Assembly: GCA_046292765.1 (NCBI GenBank) | Contig: JBKBQA010000004.1 | Location: 186,001-250,000, forward strand | Direction of reading: 5' to 3' | Origin: PGZG01 sp046292765 | Lineage (GTDB): Bacteria > Pseudomonadota > Gammaproteobacteria > Pseudomonadales > Alcanivoracaceae | Length of the DNA stretch: 64,000 nt | In this document: positions 60,486 through 64,000 of the stretch, piece after piece | How the letters are laid out: every line of letters begins with the position of its first letter | Numbering within the stretch: the first letter of the stretch is position 1 | The notes under the pieces: generated by a model | What the model was told of the DNA's origin: nothing | Seen by the model: only the letters and a program-made list of their open reading frames with translations | Databases searched by the model: none | Program-made: the position numbers and the translations under genes

Positions 60486-61687
60486 GCGGCCTCCTGTTCG
60501 CGGGCGAAGGCACGCACGGCATTATCCAGGCGCGCCACCAGTTCATCAATTTCCGCATCGCTGATCACCAGCGGCGGCACCAGGCGTACCACACTGCCGG
60601 CGGTGACGTTGATCAGCAGGCCGCGATCGCGACACAGGGCGACCAGCTCCGGGCAGTCACGGTCAAACTGGATGCCGGTCATCAAGCCCAGTCCACGTAC
60701 TTCGGTGACCATGGCCAGATCGGCAAACCGGTGCCGCAAGGCATCACGCAGATAACGACCCCGGGCACTCACGGTAGCGATAACACCGTTGGTCAGCGTA
60801 TCCACCACCGCGCAGGCGGCAGCGCAACCGAGTGGATTGCCGCCATAGGTGCTGCCGTGGCTGCCGGGGCCAAACAGGGTGGCGCCCTTGTCCCGGGTCA
60901 GACAGGCGCCAATCGGGAAGCCATTGCCCAGCCCTTTGGCGGTGGTGACCACGTCAGGCAACACGCCAAGCTGCTGATAAGCGAAATAGCTGCCGGTACG
61001 GCCATTGCCGGTCTGGATTTCATCCAGCATGAAAAGCCAGTCATGTTCATCGCACAGCGCGCGCAGGCCGGTCAGGTAGTCGGGGTCAGGAACATGAATG
61101 CCGCCTTCGCCCTGTACCGGCTCGACCAGAATGGCGGCAATCTGCCGATTGCTGGCGGCCACCTTGCGCACTGCGTCGAGATCATTGAACGGCACCCGGA
61201 CAAAACCCTGTACCAGCGGTTCAAAACCGGCCTGGGCCTTGCGATTGGCGGTGGCCGACAGGGTCGCCATGGTGCGGCCGTGGAAGGCGCCTTCCATCAC
61301 GATGATGTGCGGCACTTCAATGTCCTTGCGGTGACCATGCAGGCGCGCCAGCTTGATGGCGGCCTCGTTGGCCTCGGCGCCGGAGTTCGAGAAGAACACT
61401 TTCTCCATGCCGGTGGCGCGGCACAGTTTTTCCGCCAGCGCTTCCTGCCGCTCGATTCGATACAGGTTAGAGGTATGCACCAGCGTGGCCGCCTGTTCGG
61501 CAATCGCCGCCGTCACAGCCGGATGACAGTGACCCAGATTGCAGACCGCAATACCGGCCACACCATCGAGCCAGCGCTGGCCGCTGTCGTCCGTCAGCCA
61601 GCAGCCGTCGCCACGGCTGAACATCAGCGGCTGACGGGCATAAGTAGGCATCAGGTACTGGTCGCGGGTCTTGTTCACATCGCTCAT
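60482..61687 (-). CDS. argD: Acetylornithine aminotransferase
   Basis: A 401-residue class III aminotransferase. 'NSGAEANEAAIKLAR' and the PLP-lysine region 'VVTTAKGLGNGFPIGA' are hallmarks. It transaminates N-acetylglutamate semialdehyde in arginine synthesis, and possibly succinyl-DAP. The start at 61687 has GGAG six bases upstream. A transcription terminator sits 33 nt before the start codon, suggesting attenuation. Confidence 0.95.
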   Translation of the reverse strand: MSDVNKTRDQYLMPTYARQPLMFSRGDGCWLTDDSGQRWLDGVAGIAVCNLGHCHPAVTAAIAEQAATLVHTSNLYRIERQEALAEKLCRATGMEKVFFSNSGAEANEAAIKLARLHGHRKDIEVPHIIVMEGAFHGRTMATLSATANRKAQAGFEPLVQGFVRVPFNDLDAVRKVAASNRQIAAILVEPVQGEGGIHVPDPDYLTGLRALCDEHDWLFMLDEIQTGNGRTGSYFAYQQLGVLPDVVTTAKGLGNGFPIGACLTRDKGATLFGPGSHGSTYGGNPLGCAAACAVVDTLTNGVIATVSARGRYLRDALRHRFADLAMVTEVRGLGLMTGIQFDRDCPELVALCRDRGLLINVTAGSVVRLVPPLVISDAEIDELVARLDNAVRAFAREQEAA

Positions 61688-61719
61688 CGCTGGCTCCGGG
61701 ACATTGGTGTCCTGAAACG

Positions 61720-61742
61720 AAAAACGGCAGCCAGAGCTGCCG
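61720..61742 (-). terminator. Leader terminator upstream of argD
   Basis: On the minus strand CGGCAGC-TCTG-GCTGCCG is followed by five T residues (61724-61720), 33 nt before the argD ATG. No minus-strand gene lies upstream for it to end, so it is a candidate attenuator in the argDF leader. Confidence 0.65.
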
Positions 61743-62023
61743 GGGAGGGGGGATGATAGCCCCCTGATTTCGGGGCTGCAATGCCCGTGGCTGCTGGGCC
61801 GAGCATGCTTGAGGGGCGGTGGGAGGAGGGTGAAAGGATGGTCGGACATTAAATACAAATAAGAATGGTTTGCATTAAGATTGGCGTTTGAATTAGGATC
61901 TCTCCTGAGCTTTCGGGGGGCGAGCATCTGCTCCGGGCCATGCTTCCGAGAGGCACCCTTTAACCGGCGCTTCCGACCGTCGTCCCGACGCGGCGGCGTA
62001 ACTTTAGTCCTGCGGAGATAGCT
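61743..62023. other. Divergent argD / TonB-receptor regulatory region
   Basis: The 336 bp between the argD and TonB-receptor starts (61688-62023) hold no coding frame I can support. They contain the argD leader terminator (61720-61742), an AT-rich core with the Fur box (61858-61876) and a GC-rich 5' leader of about 140 nt for the receptor gene. Confidence 0.7.
61858..61876. promoter_or_regulatory. Fur box
   Basis: AATAAGAATGGTTTGCATT resembles the 19-bp Fur consensus (alternating AAT/ATT half-sites around AGAAT), about 150 bp before the receptor start. It sits in the only AT-rich stretch of the region. Iron repression of the receptor is the expected outcome. Confidence 0.65.
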
Positions 62024-64000
62024 GTGAAGAAAATCTACCCTGATCTGTCATCTGGCCCCCGTCGCCTGATGGTTGCAGTTGCCTTTGCCGCCAGCAGTTC
62101 GTCCATGTTGCCTTCGCTGGCGCTGGCGGATACGGCTTCGGGGCGGCTGCCGGAAATTCGTGTGGTCGCAGAGGATGAGGCGGCTGCGTCGTCCCAGCCC
62201 GGCGCCGTGGCCAGAGTCAGCCGCGAAGACATTGAGCTGATCCAGCCGATGTCCACCGAAGAAGCCCTGCGCAGGGTCCCCGGCGTCCATATCAAGAAAG
62301 AAGAAGAGTCCGCGGTGGTGGCCAACATCGGTATTCGAGGCTTGAGTGCGGCCGATTACAAAACCCTGATTCTCGAAGATGGCGTGCCGGTGGCCCCCGG
62401 TCTGTTTGTTGGCAATGGTCGCTATTACAACCCGCGAATCCAGCGCATTGAGGATATTGAGGTGCTGAAAGGTGCTGCTTCGCTTCGTTACGGGCCAAGC
62501 ACCATCGGCGGCGTGATTAATTACCGCACCAAACAGCCCGCAGAGGGTTTGGCTGTCCAGTCCAGCGTGGGATCGCACGATACCTTTGAAACCACGGTTG
62601 AGCTGGGTGGTTCGGCTCCCTCGGGTGACGGCGTTTTTGGCGCCGTGGTCAGTACGGCGAGCAGCGATGGTTTCATGGACAAGGGCTACAACATGTCTGA
62701 TGCCATGATCAAGGCAGGCACCGCGATCGGTGACAACCAGTGGATTGGCATCAAGTTCTCCCATCACGAGAACGATGCCAACATTTCCTATCGAGGATTG
62801 TTTGTCGACGATTACCGCGCTGGTGCCAAATACAATCCGGCGCCGGATGACTGGTTTCTGACCGGACGCAAGGCGTTCGACATCAACCACGTCTGGGATG
62901 CCAGTGCCAGCGTTCGTGTCAGCAGCCTGTTTTACTGGAGTGAGATGTACCGTGACTACTGGCGCTATGGGGTCAACGCCGTGGATTCAGAGGCCGCAGG
63001 GCGGTGGGTATATACCAATAGCCTGAATGGTAATAACCGTGCGTTCGAGCGGGTGGGTGCAGAAACCCGTGTGCAGATACTGAATGATCTGTTCGGCATT
63101 GCCGGTGAGGCAGAGCTGGGTCTTCGCTACATGAGCGAAGAAATGCATGATCAGACCATCGCCGCCGTTCGTGCTACTCCCCGTACCGGGACGATCAGCA
63201 AGGACGTGGTCGACTCGGCGGACAGTCTTGCGCTGTTTGTGCAGAACAGGTTTTCGCTGACGGAGGCATTGTCTGTCACGCCAGGAGTGAGAGTCGAGCA
63301 TTACACCCAGAAACGCCATGACTTGCGCACCGGCGATCAGGCAAAGACCACCAATACCGAAGTGATCCCGGGGGTGGGGGCGACCTTCCAGGTGGCGCCA
63401 TCGCTGCAGCTGTTCGGCAGTGTGCATAGCGCGTTTTCTCCGGCACTGAACGGTGATGCACTGGATGGTGTTCAAGATCAGGATCTGGATGCCGAGCGTT
63501 CAATCAATGTCGAGATCGGTCTGCGTGGCCGCGACGGCGGGTTTGGCTATGAATTGGCCGCATTTCGGATGCAGTTTGATAACCAGATCATTCCTGCCAA
63601 CAGTGGCGGCTTTACCCGCACAAATGGCGGCGAGACCTTGCACCAGGGGGTCGAGGGCGGCGTCGATTACCGGTTCGACAACGGACTCTCCCTCGAAGCG
63701 AATGCCACCTGGGTGTTTGATGCCGAGTTTATCGGCGACCGCTTTGCCTCAAACGGCATTGACCTGACTGCGGAGGACGGCAACCGGATTCCCTACACGC
63801 CGGAGCTGGTGGCCAACATCGGTCTGGGCTATCAGGTGGGGGCACTGAAGACACTGCTCAGCGCCAATTACACCGGTGCCCAGTTCACCGATACCATGAA
63901 CATCCGACCCATTACCGAGGTATACAACAACAATCTCTGGGTCGGGCGGGTTGATTCCTATACCACAGCGGACTTCAGTGCCCGTTATGCCGTCAACCAA
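62024..64000 (+). CDS. TonB-dependent outer-membrane receptor, FecA-like (partial, runs off the window)
   Basis: The frame is open for 659 codons to the window edge with no stop. A GTG start (62024) with GCGGAGA upstream gives a signal peptide ending near 'SLALADTASG'. A TonB-box-like 'EIRVVAED' follows, then a plug domain ('STEEALRRVPGVHIKKEEE', 'NIGIRGLSAADYKTLILEDG', 'IEDIEVLKGAASLRYGPSTIGGVINY') and beta-barrel strands. It lacks the STN signalling domain of true FecA. The sequence is closest to ferric-dicitrate-type receptors; the Fur box supports iron uptake. Confidence 0.93.
   Translation, partial: MKKIYPDLSSGPRRLMVAVAFAASSSSMLPSLALADTASGRLPEIRVVAEDEAAASSQPGAVARVSREDIELIQPMSTEEALRRVPGVHIKKEEESAVVANIGIRGLSAADYKTLILEDGVPVAPGLFVGNGRYYNPRIQRIEDIEVLKGAASLRYGPSTIGGVINYRTKQPAEGLAVQSSVGSHDTFETTVELGGSAPSGDGVFGAVVSTASSDGFMDKGYNMSDAMIKAGTAIGDNQWIGIKFSHHENDANISYRGLFVDDYRAGAKYNPAPDDWFLTGRKAFDINHVWDASASVRVSSLFYWSEMYRDYWRYGVNAVDSEAAGRWVYTNSLNGNNRAFERVGAETRVQILNDLFGIAGEAELGLRYMSEEMHDQTIAAVRATPRTGTISKDVVDSADSLALFVQNRFSLTEALSVTPGVRVEHYTQKRHDLRTGDQAKTTNTEVIPGVGATFQVAPSLQLFGSVHSAFSPALNGDALDGVQDQDLDAERSINVEIGLRGRDGGFGYELAAFRMQFDNQIIPANSGGFTRTNGGETLHQGVEGGVDYRFDNGLSLEANATWVFDAEFIGDRFASNGIDLTAEDGNRIPYTPELVANIGLGYQVGALKTLLSANYTGAQFTDTMNIRPITEVYNNNLWVGRVDSYTTADFSARYAVNQ

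Noticed and set aside
62048..62890. Minus-strand frame of 280 codons at the right end
   Set aside because: It is opposite the TonB receptor, whose plug and barrel motifs are clear.
1..64000. CRISPR array, tRNA/rRNA genes, insertion sequence, prophage or integron
   Set aside because: I looked for regularly spaced repeats, cloverleaf-like sequences, transposase or integrase motifs and found none; a covariance-model scan for tRNA would be decisive.

Overview
The window looks like chromosomal core DNA of a GC-rich (by eye about 60%) marine-type gammaproteobacterium. FabY-type fatty-acid initiation, OlsB/OlsA ornithine-lipid genes, NhaD, a four-part TRAP transporter with TatT, several acyl-CoA/alkanol-type oxidoreductases and WaaC all fit the Alcanivorax/Marinobacter neighbourhood; the genus is an inference. 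I see no rRNA, tRNA, CRISPR array, insertion sequence, phage gene or replication origin. Coding density is high, and the right edge cuts through a TonB-dependent receptor.

Layout. 0-6.4 kb: a serine hydrolase, a TetR repressor with a double palindromic operator facing a FadH-like 2,4-dienoyl-CoA reductase, WaaC, and an Old Yellow Enzyme. 6.4-9 kb: a tight operon joining an SbtA-like bicarbonate permease to purE and purK, whose product consumes bicarbonate. 9-15.4 kb: a crotonase; a promoter-leader-terminator unit in front of an unusual two-domain globin; two small envelope proteins; an acyl-CoA dehydrogenase pair; and a broken secreted-protein gene. 15.4-22.5 kb: a small outer-membrane barrel, a CDGSH/cNMP-binding/AI-2E operon, olsB-olsA, a 26-codon ORF coupled to a lipoprotein aminopeptidase, and GlpG. 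21.7-25.4 kb: the TatT-DctP-DctQ-DctM operon with a good sigma-70 promoter.

25-42 kb: small envelope and regulatory genes, nhaD with a strong terminator, MtfA, an MpaB/DUF2236 oxygenase, an Atm1-type ABC exporter, a ribbon-helix-helix/zinc-ribbon regulator whose TGTACTACA operator recurs in the downstream UbiB-family kinase promoter, pyrC, pbpG, and fabY. 42-48.3 kb: a CaiB-type CoA-transferase divergent from a TetR gene that leads an RND efflux pair, with a perfect palindrome between them. 48.3-52.2 kb: two tandem paralogous secreted proteins of unknown function. 52-58.4 kb: a protein methyltransferase, DegQ/MucD-type protease, Frag1-like membrane protein, GMC oxidoreductase, DUF3047 and an HNH nuclease. 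58.4-64 kb: an orphan FbpC-like ATPase, argF, argD with a leader terminator, and a Fur-box-preceded TonB receptor.

The most notable non-coding structure is a pair of 114-bp hairpin elements (35455-35568 and 55165-55278). Each has 31-bp arms around a 52-nt core. The arm sequences differ between copies but pairing is kept, the core is conserved, and both sit between convergent genes. The other main leads are the fused globin with its structured leader and the shared ribbon-helix-helix operator.
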